A stretch of 40,841 bases of DNA from Levilactobacillus wangkuiensis (GCF_016861605.1 NZ_BOLM01000023.1:1-40841); one strand, 5' to 3'; shown: positions 17,386 through 26,402, counted from the first letter of the stretch. The notes: a model not told the origin generated them from the sequence alone. Numbers and translations: made by a program.

Positions 17386-18021
17386 ATGGCAACGAATCAA
17401 GAACGGAAAACTCGCCAACGGCAAGGCATCTTGGACGCCGGTATCAAATTATTTACGCAAGACGGGTTTAAGGCAACGCACGTGACGACGGTCGCTGAAG
17501 CGGCGGGGGTCTCCCAGGTCACGCTGTATAAGTATTTTCCGAGCAAATTAGCGTTGGGCCACCAGGTCGTCATTGAGATGATCAATCAGGGCTACGCGAG
17601 TTTTCAAAAGCTGATTGATGACGCACAGGTCCCGTTTCCTGAGATTATCAAAGCCATGATAACGAATAAGGTTCGACTGAGTGATGGCATCCATCCCGAT
17701 TTCTATCAGTTTGTTATGGCCGAGATGCAGGGGAAGAACGGCAGCAACGTGGTACGGCAAGCCTACGAAGACGGTGAGCAAAAGTTTTGGGGCACCGTGA
17801 TTGCGCGGGGCCGAGCCGGTGGCATCATTAGCCCAGATATCTCCGATGAAGCGCTGTTGATCTACCTCCACATGTACGTGTCCTACTTCAGCACAGCCAA
17901 CATTCCACCGGCCACGTATCAACGGCTGGTTAATCAATTAATGCATTTATTTTTCTACGGATTTGCGGGGACACCAGCAGTGACGCCACCGGAATCGCAA
18001 GCGAACAAGGAGGACGATTAA
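17386..18021 (+). CDS. TetR/AcrR family transcriptional regulator
   Basis: 211 residues. The N-terminal helix-turn-helix is typical: LFTQDGFKATHVTTVAEAAG then VSQVTLYKYFPSK (about residues 18-52). The C-terminal ligand domain is helical and family-specific. I chose ATG 17386, eight bases after AGGGTGG, over a GTG 12 bases upstream. Divergent from the ABC exporter with a perfect 8-base inverted repeat between them, so it probably represses both until a ligand binds. The HD hydrolase follows one base after the stop. Confidence 0.88.
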   Translation: MATNQERKTRQRQGILDAGIKLFTQDGFKATHVTTVAEAAGVSQVTLYKYFPSKLALGHQVVIEMINQGYASFQKLIDDAQVPFPEIIKAMITNKVRLSDGIHPDFYQFVMAEMQGKNGSNVVRQAYEDGEQKFWGTVIARGRAGGIISPDISDEALLIYLHMYVSYFSTANIPPATYQRLVNQLMHLFFYGFAGTPAVTPPESQANKEDD

Positions 18022-18022
18022 G

Positions 18023-18682
18023 TTGACAGAGACCACAGTTTTAGCGGCGGTTCGACAATTTTCACAATCGAAAATGGGGGATGACGAGACTGGTCACGGC
18101 TTTGACCATATTCAACGGGTCGTCGGCCTGGCTGACCGCATTAGCCAATCCTATCCGGATGCCGATCACCTCGAAACGTTGACCGCGGCCTATTTACACG
18201 ATGTTATTGATGAAAAACTGGTCGACGATACCGTGGCAGCCAGTGAGGAAGTTCGGCAGTTCTTAACCGACCAAGGATTTACGACGGCCCAGATCGATGC
18301 GATTTTCTTAATCATGGACAACATGTCCTACCATAAAACGCTAGATGGCACAGCGAAACCGTTGCCGCTAGAGGGCCAAATCGTCCAGGATGCGGATCGG
18401 TTAGATGCCATTGGGGCCATTGGTATCTCCCGAGCAATTTATTTCGGCGGGCACTTTGGTGAAAAAATTTATGACCCAGCCGTGACCCCCCGAACTGAGA
18501 TGACGCACGCCGAGTACCGTAACTTAGATAACGAAACCATCATCAATCACTTTTACGAGAAGTTGTTAACGCTAAAGGACTTGATGAATACGACGGCTGC
18601 TAAGCAGTTAGCCGAGCATCGGCAACAGGTCATGCTCGATTTTCTAGCTGAGTATAAAGCCGAATGGAACGCGGAAGCTTAG
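18023..18682 (+). CDS. HD domain phosphohydrolase
   Basis: 219 residues. Metal-binding HD superfamily motifs are visible: H25 and H29 in GHGFDHIQRV, the HD pair H59-D60 in YLHDVID, and a late Asp in QDADRLDAIGA. It resembles the YpgQ/YedJ group; I recall that YpgQ hydrolyses nucleoside triphosphates, but the substrate here is open. Start is TTG 18023, about ten bases after AAGGAGGACG and one base after the tetR stop, so it is coupled to tetR. No membrane segment. Why it is joined to the regulator is unclear. Confidence 0.85.
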   Translation: MTETTVLAAVRQFSQSKMGDDETGHGFDHIQRVVGLADRISQSYPDADHLETLTAAYLHDVIDEKLVDDTVAASEEVRQFLTDQGFTTAQIDAIFLIMDNMSYHKTLDGTAKPLPLEGQIVQDADRLDAIGAIGISRAIYFGGHFGEKIYDPAVTPRTEMTHAEYRNLDNETIINHFYEKLLTLKDLMNTTAAKQLAEHRQQVMLDFLAEYKAEWNAEA

Positions 18683-18698
18683 GCCACCGCGTTTTTAT
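18668..18698 (+). terminator. Terminator overlapping the end of the HD gene
   Basis: AACGCGG pairs with CCGCGTT around a 12-base loop that contains the stop codon; T-rich tail follows. Confidence 0.65.
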
Positions 18699-18803
18699 TT
18701 TGCTGTGAAACCGATTTAATCTAAATTTAACGGTGCATTTTAACCGAAAAATGCGTATGATTGAAGATAATGCTAAATTTAGAGAGAAGAGATTGATTTG
18801 CAA

Positions 18804-20201
18804 ATGACAGCTCAGTCCGAGAAGGTGCCACGGGGCAATCTCATTGCAATTTTTGCGATTGCCCTGATGGCCTTCCTGGGAATCTTGGTGGAAACGTCGA
18901 TGAACGTGGCCTTTCCTACCCTGATGAAACAAATGCACGTGTCCCTGAATACCGTGCAGTGGATCACCACCGGTTACCTGTTAATGGTGGCGTTATTGAT
19001 GATTACATCGGCCTTTTTGAAGCAACGATTTAAAAATAAACAATTATTCGTGGCCGCCGCTTTGGCGTTTATTTTAGGCGATTTAATCTGTGCGCTCGCA
19101 ACTAACTTTCCGATTTTGTTGGTTGGTCGCTTGATCCAAGCGGGTTGCGCCGGTCTGGCAATTCCGCTGATGTTTAACATCGTCGTCGAAAGTGTTCCCC
19201 GGTCGCGACTGGGATTTTACATGGGGATGGCGGGGCTGATCCTGATGATTGCGCCTGCCAGTGGCCCTACGTTTGGGGGCATCATGGTTTACCTGGCCAA
19301 CTGGCGGATGATTTTTTGGTCCACAATGCCGGTGGAACTGATCATCCTGTTGCTGGGGGTCGGGGCCATCAAGCAGTACGCGCCAGTCAAGCTGGTTAAG
19401 TTCAACTGGGGACAATTCTGCTTACTCGCAATTGCCTTTATTAGTTTTACCTTGGGACTGAACAGCGTATCGACCGCGGGGGCCCTCAGCTGGGAGTTCC
19501 TGGGTGGGATTGGTTTGGCAATCGTGGCCATCTGGGGCTACATTGTTCTGGCCAAGCACAGCAGTCGCCAACTATTAAAACTGGAAATTTTCAAGAATCC
19601 AGTCTTTACTTACAGCTTCTTCGCCTACTTTACCCTACAATTTTGTAATATCGGCATCAACTTTGCGCTGCCAAACTACGCCCAAATTGTGGTGGGTGCC
19701 ACCTCTTTGATTGGGGGACTGATGCTGTTGCCAGGGAGCCTGGTGACGGCGATTCTTCAGCCCTGGTTCGGTCATTTGTTGGACGAACATGGGGCACGGT
19801 TGCCGATTTTGATGGGGAGTACGCTGTTTATGATTGCGGCGCTGGTCTTCATGACCTTTGGCCAACACCTGAGCGTCGTGCTGATTGCCATCATGTATGT
19901 CGTCTTCAGTGTCGGACGGTCGATGGCGTTTAGTAACACGCTGACCAACGGACTGAAGGAAGTCGACATGAGTCAACGAGCCGATGCCAACGCAATTTAT
20001 AACACGGGGCAACAGTTCGCTGGGTCGATTGGGACCACAATTTTGGCGGCTCTGATGTCGTCGGTGAACGTTAGTGGCATGTCGTATGCCCACGAGACGG
20101 CGATTGGGAGCCAACTGGCCTTTGGACTGATTTTCGTGTTGAGTCTCATCAACTTTGGCTTTTACTTCATTGTTTTCCGTTATCAAAAAAATGATAAATA
20201 A
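18804..20201 (+). CDS. MFS multidrug efflux transporter, DHA2 type
   Basis: 465 residues with about 14 membrane helices, the size and pattern of the EmrB/QacA (DHA2) group of proton-driven drug exporters. Early motifs are visible: an acidic VETSMNVAFP in helix 1 and ITTGYLLMVA in helix 2, with a basic loop KQRFKNK after it. ATG 18804 is chosen; TTG 18798 is also possible because the ribosome site is weak (GAGAAGAG, 18784-18791). Own unit, ending at a strong terminator. It lies near the TetR/ABC exporter, but no shared operator was seen. Confidence 0.88.
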   Translation: MTAQSEKVPRGNLIAIFAIALMAFLGILVETSMNVAFPTLMKQMHVSLNTVQWITTGYLLMVALLMITSAFLKQRFKNKQLFVAAALAFILGDLICALATNFPILLVGRLIQAGCAGLAIPLMFNIVVESVPRSRLGFYMGMAGLILMIAPASGPTFGGIMVYLANWRMIFWSTMPVELIILLLGVGAIKQYAPVKLVKFNWGQFCLLAIAFISFTLGLNSVSTAGALSWEFLGGIGLAIVAIWGYIVLAKHSSRQLLKLEIFKNPVFTYSFFAYFTLQFCNIGINFALPNYAQIVVGATSLIGGLMLLPGSLVTAILQPWFGHLLDEHGARLPILMGSTLFMIAALVFMTFGQHLSVVLIAIMYVVFSVGRSMAFSNTLTNGLKEVDMSQRADANAIYNTGQQFAGSIGTTILAALMSSVNVSGMSYAHETAIGSQLAFGLIFVLSLINFGFYFIVFRYQKNDK

Positions 20202-20204
20202 CCA

Positions 20205-20241
20205 CAAACAGGGCCATGACGATTGTCATGACCCTGTTTTC
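20205..20241. terminator. Bidirectional terminator
   Basis: ACAGGGCCATGAC pairs with GTCATGACCCTGT around GATT, with A-rich left and T-rich right flanks. Serves the MFS gene and the convergent DUF3278 gene. Confidence 0.88.
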
Positions 20242-20249
20242 TCGTAGAT

Positions 20250-20780
20250 TTATTGTTGTTTTTTCAAGCGAGCCCAGTAGGTGAGGCCCATAATGACACC
20301 GAAGAAAAAGCCGCTGACAATGGCCCCCGAAATATTGGCGAACGACACAAGTTCCTGCGTGAACAACTGGCCATCGAAAAAGGTCCCCAGAAAAGCCTGT
20401 TCCAAGTACATGAAGACAGCGAAGTAAATGGCTAGCCCCAGTGACACCCACAAGATATGTTTCCGCGCGGCCGGCAGATCCTGGACACTGACTTCGTGGT
20501 CCGTCAGGTGGGCCCGACGACTGGCGGCCATCAGGTAGGGACAGATGACAATTGTGATGAACGCGACGTCAAAACCGGCGAGTCCAATCAGGGCCATGTA
20601 AGCCGATTGGGTTTGCCACAGCAACGCGATGACCGGACCCAACAGGAGCACTGGTAGGCACATGAAAAAGGCGTTGGTCCCAATCCGGTTGACCTCTTGC
20701 CGTTTGTATTCATCGAAATCCCCGGTAATATTGAAAAAGTGTTTAACAATCTTATCACGTAAATTTTCCCCGTTTACCAT
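20250..20780 (-). CDS. DUF3278 family membrane protein
   Basis: 176 residues with four to five membrane helices after a charged N-terminus (NITGDFDEYKRQEVNRIG). Small membrane proteins of this type (DUF3278) in lactobacilli are usually encoded right after a short XRE regulator, as here. The start is ATG 20780, eight bases after GGGAGG and two bases after the regulator stop. Longer forms reading into the regulator gene are rejected. Function unknown. The pairing suggests a membrane protein that modulates or is controlled by the regulator. Confidence 0.75.
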   Translation of the reverse strand: MVNGENLRDKIVKHFFNITGDFDEYKRQEVNRIGTNAFFMCLPVLLLGPVIALLWQTQSAYMALIGLAGFDVAFITIVICPYLMAASRRAHLTDHEVSVQDLPAARKHILWVSLGLAIYFAVFMYLEQAFLGTFFDGQLFTQELVSFANISGAIVSGFFFGVIMGLTYWARLKKQQ

Positions 20781-20782
20781 GA

Positions 20783-20971
20783 TTATGCCTCCCAGAATAA
20801 GTGATTGAGATCCGTGTGGAGGGCCTTGGCGAGCCGCAGACACAGATCGAGTGATGGATTATATTTGTCGTTTTCGACTAGATTAATGGTTTGGCGGGCA
20901 ACTGCAACTTTTTGAGCCAGTTCAAATTGCGTTAGGCCAGCTTGCTTACGATAGTCTTTGACTCGATTCAC
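20783..20971 (-). CDS. Small XRE-family HTH regulator
   Basis: 62 residues, a bare helix-turn-helix. The core AGLTQFELAQKVAVARQTIN is followed by LVENDKYNPSL, the classic Cro/CI-like pattern with no extra domain. GTG start 20971, about eight bases after AGGAGG. It is the first gene of a two-gene operon with the DUF3278 protein. It is transcribed from a strong promoter (TTGACA at 21037-21042, TATTCT at 21014-21019, reverse strand). AT-rich near-palindromic sequence around that promoter (20993-21055) could be its own operator. Confidence 0.88.
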   Translation of the reverse strand: MNRVKDYRKQAGLTQFELAQKVAVARQTINLVENDKYNPSLDLCLRLAKALHTDLNHLFWEA

Positions 20972-21013
20972 GCGGGTACCTCCTTTGAAATATCAGATAT
21001 ATATGACATCTTT

Positions 21014-21042
21014 AGAATACAAAAGCGGTGATAAAATGTCAA
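21014..21042 (-). promoter_or_regulatory. Promoter of the XRE/DUF3278 operon
   Basis: Reverse strand: -35 TTGACA (21037-21042), 17-base spacer, -10 TATTCT (21014-21019). Confidence 0.8.
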
Positions 21043-21128
21043 ATATAAATGACTTTTTGGTGGCAAAATCGGTCGGAATTCGGTAAGCTAGGGGGGAATA
21101 AGTCTAGTGAATCGGGGAGCTATGGAAC

Positions 21129-21932
21129 ATGAAAATGAAGTGGGTTTTACGGGGAACGTTATTGGTGTTACTGGCCAGTAGCCTGGTGGGGTGTGCGGCT
21201 AAGACGCCGGGATACCAGGCCAAGCGGACAATTAAATCCGGTCAGCTGCGGGCGACGACCTTTGCATTAGTTGCTAGCGCAGAGAATTCGACCATCAATT
21301 ACCGGCAGCAATATGGGTACATCGAAGATATTGGGGATGGTCGTGGTTATACCGCTGGCATCATTGGGTTTACGTCCGCCACTGGTGACCTGCGGCAGGT
21401 AGTTCAGCGCTACAGTCGTCTACAAACGCACCATAACGGACTAAAACGCTATTTACCAGCGTTGCGGCGGGTAAACGGGACGGCCTCCCATGTTGGCCTG
21501 GGTCCCAAATTTGTAAAGGCTTGGCGCCGGGCAGCGAAGGACCCCCAAATGGTGCGGGCCCAGGATGCCATTTTGAATCGGCAATATCTCAAGCCGGTTT
21601 TACGGGCGGCCAAGCAGGACAACTTGAGTCCACTCGGACAGTATATTTATTACGACGCCATCGTGGTCCATGGCCCGGGTGCGGACCGCAATAGTTTCGG
21701 GGGTATTCGCCGGCGGGCACGGAAATTGGCCAAGACGCCACGGCGAGGTGGCGATCAGGCGCAGTATCTGCGGGCCTTTCTGAAGGTACGGACGGGTGTG
21801 ATGCGAGAGGAGAAGGCGCACAAGGATCTCTCCCGGTTAAACGTACAGCGTCGATTCATCAAGGATGAGAATTATCAGTTAAAACGACCGTTGCATTGGC
21901 AGATGTATGGGGATTCGTATCGGTTGAGATAA
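21129..21932 (+). CDS. Lipoprotein GH46-family chitosanase
   Basis: 267 residues. The N-terminus is a lipoprotein signal with lipobox LVGC (C22), so the mature protein should be fixed to the outer face of the membrane. The body matches glycoside hydrolase family 46. SAENST holds the likely acid E52, and YIEDIGDGRGYT holds D70. Their 18-residue gap equals that of the E22/D40 pair of the well-studied Streptomyces N174 chitosanase. GIIGFTSATGDL follows, also typical. The enzyme would cut chitosan. The C-terminal part is unusually Arg/Lys-rich. Single gene with its own terminator, divergent from the XRE operon. Confidence 0.88.
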   Translation: MKMKWVLRGTLLVLLASSLVGCAAKTPGYQAKRTIKSGQLRATTFALVASAENSTINYRQQYGYIEDIGDGRGYTAGIIGFTSATGDLRQVVQRYSRLQTHHNGLKRYLPALRRVNGTASHVGLGPKFVKAWRRAAKDPQMVRAQDAILNRQYLKPVLRAAKQDNLSPLGQYIYYDAIVVHGPGADRNSFGGIRRRARKLAKTPRRGGDQAQYLRAFLKVRTGVMREEKAHKDLSRLNVQRRFIKDENYQLKRPLHWQMYGDSYRLR

Positions 21933-21934
21933 AC

Positions 21935-21974
21935 AAAAGCTCTGACCACCTTTGCTGGTGATCAGGGCTTTTTG
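21935..21974 (+). terminator. Chitosanase gene terminator
   Basis: AAAGCTCTGACCACC pairs with GGTGATCAGGGCTTT (two mismatches), followed by T. Confidence 0.88.
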
Positions 21975-22080
21975 GTCTGTAGCGTAAATTGGATAAGTAA
22001 AGAGCGGAATTATTTTTCTAGGAATATTCCTTGGATGGATTGGTCAAAAAGCAACGAATTATAAAGGCTTTATGGCCAAA

Positions 22081-22590
22081 TCATAGGTTAAATAAGCGGA
22101 CTTCCTCTTTGATAAGGGACTTAGTCATCGGACGGAATGACGTATTCATATAGAAAGGATGCCGTTTTAACAGGACCTGCTTCCGAAACTTACCACGGTA
22201 TAATGTGATTTTTCGTGTGTGGTGACTGACTTTAAACTTAAATGTCCAGGCACCCTTGATCTTTTTGTAGCGTTTGAGGGTGAAGGCCTGATTGTTTTTA
22301 ATTTTAGTCGCCAATTTGAGTTGTCGGTTATTGGTCCCCGTGTTCGTGAAGTATCGCCAAGTCGCTAGGTTGGTGTGGGGTTTGTTCTTAATGGAAGCCC
22401 ATCTGAAGGTCTTAGCGGTTAGCGTTATCTGTTCGGACAATTGTGCTTCATTGCCTTCCATGTACCATTTGCCACGGAGTGCGTTTGGTACAGACCGAGT
22501 CTTAGCCGCGGCCGTTGTCGTACTGATACCGGCACAGGTTGTCAGCGCCAGTAAGGCCACGACGAAGGGAATCATTTTTTTAATTTTCAT
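22081..22590 (-). CDS. Small secreted basic protein of unknown function
   Basis: 169 residues. A signal peptide ends near AAA (about 29). The mature part is strongly basic, rich in Lys, Thr and aromatic residues, with beta-type alternation (RGKWYMEG, WTFKFKV, ITLYRGKF). It resembles small extracellular proteins common in lactobacilli that have no known role. Start ATG 22590 with AGAGG 12 bases upstream. No partner gene; the metallophosphoesterase operon lies beside it with its own terminator between them. I do not recognise a catalytic motif. Confidence 0.7.
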   Translation of the reverse strand: MKIKKMIPFVVALLALTTCAGISTTTAAAKTRSVPNALRGKWYMEGNEAQLSEQITLTAKTFRWASIKNKPHTNLATWRYFTNTGTNNRQLKLATKIKNNQAFTLKRYKKIKGAWTFKFKVSHHTRKITLYRGKFRKQVLLKRHPFYMNTSFRPMTKSLIKEEVRLFNL

Positions 22591-22770
22591 ACTTATGTAA
22601 GCCTCTTTTCAAAATACACTAACCAATCACCCAGTTAGTTATCATCACCATAGACTGTTTGAGGAAACGATACAAATGCAGAATACCCCTGGGAATTCCC
22701 TAGGAAGACAAAAAGTGATCAGCGCGACCGGTGTGATATGGAAAGAAAGACGTCCAAGGATGAGGTAGTA

Positions 22771-22811
22771 AAAAGCCCGCAATCCTCTGTTTGTAGAGGG
22801 CGCGGACTTTT
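22771..22811 (-). terminator. Terminator of the six-gene ABC/phosphatase operon
   Basis: Reverse strand: AAGTCCGCGCCCTCT pairs with AGAGGATTGCGGGCTT around a short loop and is followed by T. Confidence 0.85.
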
Positions 22812-22820
22812 GCTGGTTGT

Positions 22821-23672
22821 TTAGAAGGTTATAATTTGAGTCGTATAGCTGTCGGGGGTCAACGTGATTAAACGTGCACCGCGAGCTAGTGAACCATAAG
22901 TGTTGTAACCGGTGACATTGCCATAATTCAGACCGATATCCCGGTAATTGGCAGTGAAATTGTTGTCGTGGTCGTGTCCGGCAAAGAGTGCTTTGACATT
23001 CTGGGCTTGAAGCAGGTTGTAAAAAAGCCCGGAGTTGGTGACGGGTGAGCAAACCGGTTCTCCCTGGACGCCGGTTAGGATGTTTTGACCAGCCAGCGTA
23101 TATTCCGGTAGGGGAATATGGAGAAAGCCCAGATCACAGCGTTTGACTGTGTGGGCGTACGGTAATCGATTGAACCAGTCAATTTGAGCTGGCTCGATGG
23201 CGGCGTACTGTTCGGCGTCGGGCCAATGGGAGTAGGCCCCGCTATCCCATACGTAGAGAACGTGCGCTAGTTGGCCTTCGCGCAGGACTTCAAGCGTGTA
23301 ACTCTCGCGGTCGTCTACCGTCATAGCATAGTGCTTATCTGCATGATGGGCCAGTTTGGATTCAAGTTCTCGTAAGGCTGATCGACTAATTGTGCCTTCC
23401 GTATCGTGGTTGCCGTAAGTAATGGCCACGGGGGTAGATATCCGGTTAAGGACATCGTAAAGTGCCGTCAACGTTTCTTCTGGGTGTTGGGCTTCAGTCC
23501 CCCACAGTAGATCACCCGTAATCATAATCAAATCAAAGTCGTGTGCTTGGAGGAGCTCATCAATGGCAGTAAGGGTCTTTTTGCTAGCGGCATTCAGTGG
23601 CGTATTTCCCAAGTGAATATCAGTTAACTGGCAGATTCGAAAGGGAGCTTGGCTCGTTGTGGTGAGTTGCAT
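22821..23672 (-). CDS. Calcineurin-like metallophosphoesterase
   Basis: 283 residues, cytoplasmic (no signal peptide). Binuclear metal-site motifs are complete: D18 and H20 in LTDIHLG, D54 in ITGDLLWG, N88-H89-D90 in YGNHD, a His in FLHIPLPEY, and GHDHDNN near the end. Such enzymes split phosphate mono- or diesters. It is the last gene of the six-gene operon, 15 bases after the PHP gene, with AAAGGAG before ATG 23672. The context suggests it acts on a compound brought in by the ABC importer. Substrate unknown. Confidence 0.88.
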   Translation of the reverse strand: MQLTTTSQAPFRICQLTDIHLGNTPLNAASKKTLTAIDELLQAHDFDLIMITGDLLWGTEAQHPEETLTALYDVLNRISTPVAITYGNHDTEGTISRSALRELESKLAHHADKHYAMTVDDRESYTLEVLREGQLAHVLYVWDSGAYSHWPDAEQYAAIEPAQIDWFNRLPYAHTVKRCDLGFLHIPLPEYTLAGQNILTGVQGEPVCSPVTNSGLFYNLLQAQNVKALFAGHDHDNNFTANYRDIGLNYGNVTGYNTYGSLARGARLITLTPDSYTTQIITF

Positions 23673-23687
23673 CCGTTAGACTCCTTT

Positions 23688-24560
23688 CTAAGCGTTGAAG
23701 TGATTTTCTAGATAGGTGTTGTATCCTTGGCCGACAGCAGCTACGTTATGAGCGTCGGCGCCGAAGACCAGAGGGATTTGTTTAGTTTGTGCTACCTGAA
23801 CCCACGGAAAGGTAGGTGTAAATTCAGTCTGGGTAGGGCGAAACAAGCCAGCAAAATTACAGTCGAGTAACTCATTATGGTCTGCAATGGTCGTTAATAG
23901 TTTCATTAAACGCCGGTCGGTTGTCTCGTCGGCCCAAACTGTTCTTGCGGGAAAGGTGTTGCGCCATTTGCGATACAACATGATGTGACCGTAGCGTGAG
24001 GGCTTGTTGGGCACCTGCCAATCAGCAGCGGCCTGTAGTCGTTCCAGATAAGCGTTCGCAACAGCGAGGGGTGAACCGTAGGCCGCAACGACCCCGTTCT
24101 TGAAGTCAGTAGCGGTGTCATCAATGGCACGTAATCCCTGAGGGGTGGGGAGAAAGTGGACGGATAAAATTGCGTCATCAATCTGAGCCCCATATTGTGC
24201 TAGTTGCGTTGCTGTCCAGTCAGAGAATTCTGGGAAAAAGTCGAATTCAAAGCCGACTAGAATCTTTAACTGTGAGCGGTAGGTCTCCTTTAACCGGGTC
24301 ATTTTTTCTAGGTAGGCAGGAAGCTCAACCTGGCCAAATGAAGCAGTATATACGGCGTGTCGTGAACCAACGGGATGTTGATAGAAGGCTGGTGGTAAGG
24401 GAAAATGTTCGGTAATGCTGTAGGTCTTGAACCCCTGGGCGATGGCTGCTTGAATGTAGTCTTCGACGTCCTCGCCGGAACCGTGAGGACAAAATTCCGT
24501 GTGGTTGTGGCCACTCCAGGTGCGACGGTCAATGTCCTGGAGCGCTGTCTTACTCAGCAT
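23688..24560 (-). CDS. PHP-domain phosphatase, histidinol-phosphatase (HisJ)-like
   Basis: 290 residues. PHP-family metal ligands are visible: H18 and H20 in SGHNHTEFCPHG, then TEHFPLP, an E/D segment FEFDFFP, ILSVHFLP and GADAH near the C-terminus. The family includes HisJ/HisK histidinol-phosphate phosphatase, but no histidine biosynthesis genes lie here. A role on another phosphomonoester is more likely. The start overlaps the ABC ATPase stop by 11 bases, so the two are translationally coupled. Fifth gene of the operon. Confidence 0.85.
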   Translation of the reverse strand: MLSKTALQDIDRRTWSGHNHTEFCPHGSGEDVEDYIQAAIAQGFKTYSITEHFPLPPAFYQHPVGSRHAVYTASFGQVELPAYLEKMTRLKETYRSQLKILVGFEFDFFPEFSDWTATQLAQYGAQIDDAILSVHFLPTPQGLRAIDDTATDFKNGVVAAYGSPLAVANAYLERLQAAADWQVPNKPSRYGHIMLYRKWRNTFPARTVWADETTDRRLMKLLTTIADHNELLDCNFAGLFRPTQTEFTPTFPWVQVAQTKQIPLVFGADAHNVAAVGQGYNTYLENHFNA

Positions 24561-25587
24561 CGGTGGTCCCCACTTGGTGGATCAGTAAGGGATTTACAAA
24601 CAAGGTTAAGGGGATATTGGTGGACAAGGGGCGCATAAAGTTTAGTTCTTCCACCTTGAGGACCATACCGCTGTCGGTTAGAAATTGATAGCGGACCCGG
24701 TCACCAAGCATGGTCAAAGACGTGACTTTACCTGCAAGTGCAACACTATGGGGGACCTGAATTTGAGAAATTAACTCGGGTCGAATGACATAGTGTTCAG
24801 CGACTGCGAGGGGATGATTACCAGCTGTAGTGATTCCTAACCGTTGCAGCTGTTGACCCGTTAAGAGATTGTGATTGCCAATAAATTCAGCCATGAAGAC
24901 GTTAGCCGGTTGGGCATAGATGGCCATAGGTGATCCTTGTTGCTGAACACAGCCTTCATTCATCACGATAATATCGTCTGAAATAGCCATGGCCTCTCCT
25001 TGATCGTGGGTAACGAATAGCATGGTAATTCCCAATTTTTGCTGGTATTCTCGAATTTGTTCCCGTAAGCTAACACGAATCTTGGCATCGAGGGCGCTAA
25101 GAGGTTCATCCAACAATAATAATTTGGGCTTGAGTACCATGGCCCGGGCAATCGCAACCCGTTGCTTCTGGCCACCCGAGAGTTGGTCAGGGTAGGCATC
25201 CCGTTTGTCGGTGAGTCCCACGGTTTTGAGCATGGCGGCAACCGCTTCGCGAATCTCGGCGGGAGCTTGCTTTTGTACCCGTAGCCCGTAAGCAACGTTA
25301 TCGAAGATCGTCATGTTGGGAAATAGTGCATAGGATTGGAAGACCATCCCGATATTACGCTGGTTAGCCGCTTGGTCTTGAATCTCTTGATTATCCAAGA
25401 GAATTTTTCCGTTAACATGCTGATTGAGCCCAGCAATAGCGCGTAAAACGGTGGTTTTTCCACTTCCACTGGGACCCAGAAACGTGGTCAACGTGTTACG
25501 GCGAACCTTGAACGACATGTCCTTGATGACTTCATTGCCAGAAAGTGTGATATCAAGGTGCTGAATTTGGAGAAAATCTGCTTGCAT
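24550..25587 (-). CDS. ABC importer ATP-binding protein (Fe3+/polyamine type)
   Basis: 345 residues. Walker A GPSGSGKT starts at G38, the signature is LSGGQKQR, Walker B is LLLLDEPLSALD, and the switch is VTHDQGEA. About 110 C-terminal residues form a TOBE-like regulatory domain. This is the CUT1/PotA/FbpC layout of importer ATPases. Its ATG shares a base with the stop of the upstream permease gene (overlap of TAA and ATG), and its end overlaps the PHP gene. It drives the two permeases and the lipoprotein encoded upstream. Confidence 0.92.
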   Translation of the reverse strand: MQADFLQIQHLDITLSGNEVIKDMSFKVRRNTLTTFLGPSGSGKTTVLRAIAGLNQHVNGKILLDNQEIQDQAANQRNIGMVFQSYALFPNMTIFDNVAYGLRVQKQAPAEIREAVAAMLKTVGLTDKRDAYPDQLSGGQKQRVAIARAMVLKPKLLLLDEPLSALDAKIRVSLREQIREYQQKLGITMLFVTHDQGEAMAISDDIIVMNEGCVQQQGSPMAIYAQPANVFMAEFIGNHNLLTGQQLQRLGITTAGNHPLAVAEHYVIRPELISQIQVPHSVALAGKVTSLTMLGDRVRYQFLTDSGMVLKVEELNFMRPLSTNIPLTLFVNPLLIHQVGTTDAE

Positions 25588-26402
25588 TAGTTGTGAGTCC
25601 CTTTCTGACTGGATTGGTCGTGTTTGGCATAGTGGCGCATGATGACAATCAAAATTAAGGATACCAGGGCTAAAAAGATAAAGTAGATGGTTGTTAGCAC
25701 GCTACTAGCTTGACCATTACTCTGCATTAGCCGGTACATATAAATTTTGAGTGTTTCAAAGTTACCACCTAACAAAATGTTTGTGAGCACGTACTCCCCA
25801 AAGGCACTGGTAAAGGTTAGAAGCATGGCAATCAATATTCCCGCACGAATATTGGGTAGAATCACCTTAATAAAGGCTTTGAGGGGAGAATCGCCAAGAA
25901 CCAGGGCTTGTTCAAACATGGCCCGAAAGTCTTGACCAATGAAGGCGTTGTCGAGGGCCTGATAGGTGAGTGGCAAGCTGAGCAACGAAATTGCCAAGAC
26001 TAGGATCAAAAGTTTTGGAATTGGTAGGTCAGCGTACAGCTGAATGAGACCCGTGACCAGAATAATGCCCGGAATGGTGAAAGGTAGAACGGTCACGAAA
26101 CGCAGGTGTGACTTTACCCGAGCATCGTAGACGTTGGCGTAGAAAACCACAGGTAAAAAGCAAATTTGGGCAATTATAGTGGTCAGTAGGCCTAATCCTA
26201 GCGAGCGTAGGAGAGATGATGTGAAATCGGCATTGGTGATCAACTGACTGTACCATTTCAGAGTGAAGCCGCTGGGCAGAATTGTTTTTACCCAGGAGGT
26301 TGAAAAGGAATAAATCATGGTGACCACGATGGGTGTAACCAGGTAAAGGAAGAGGGCGGTCATGATGCCCCGAGCCCAGTAAGTGCTTGCTTTATGATGC
26401 AT
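25587..26402 (-). CDS. ABC importer permease, PotC-like
   Basis: 271 residues with six membrane helices. The cytoplasmic EAA-type loop (near residue 165-185) reads FEQALVLGDSPLKAFIKVILP, which fits the coupling segment that contacts the ATPase. Start and stop both overlap neighbouring genes by a few bases, showing tight coupling. Second permease of the importer. Confidence 0.9.
   Translation of the reverse strand: MHHKASTYWARGIMTALFLYLVTPIVVTMIYSFSTSWVKTILPSGFTLKWYSQLITNADFTSSLLRSLGLGLLTTIIAQICFLPVVFYANVYDARVKSHLRFVTVLPFTIPGIILVTGLIQLYADLPIPKLLILVLAISLLSLPLTYQALDNAFIGQDFRAMFEQALVLGDSPLKAFIKVILPNIRAGILIAMLLTFTSAFGEYVLTNILLGGNFETLKIYMYRLMQSNGQASSVLTTIYFIFLALVSLILIVIMRHYAKHDQSSQKGTHN

Noticed and set aside
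23688..24560. Assignment of the PHP gene as hisJ of histidine synthesis
   Set aside because: No other his gene is present, and the gene is translationally coupled to an ABC importer.
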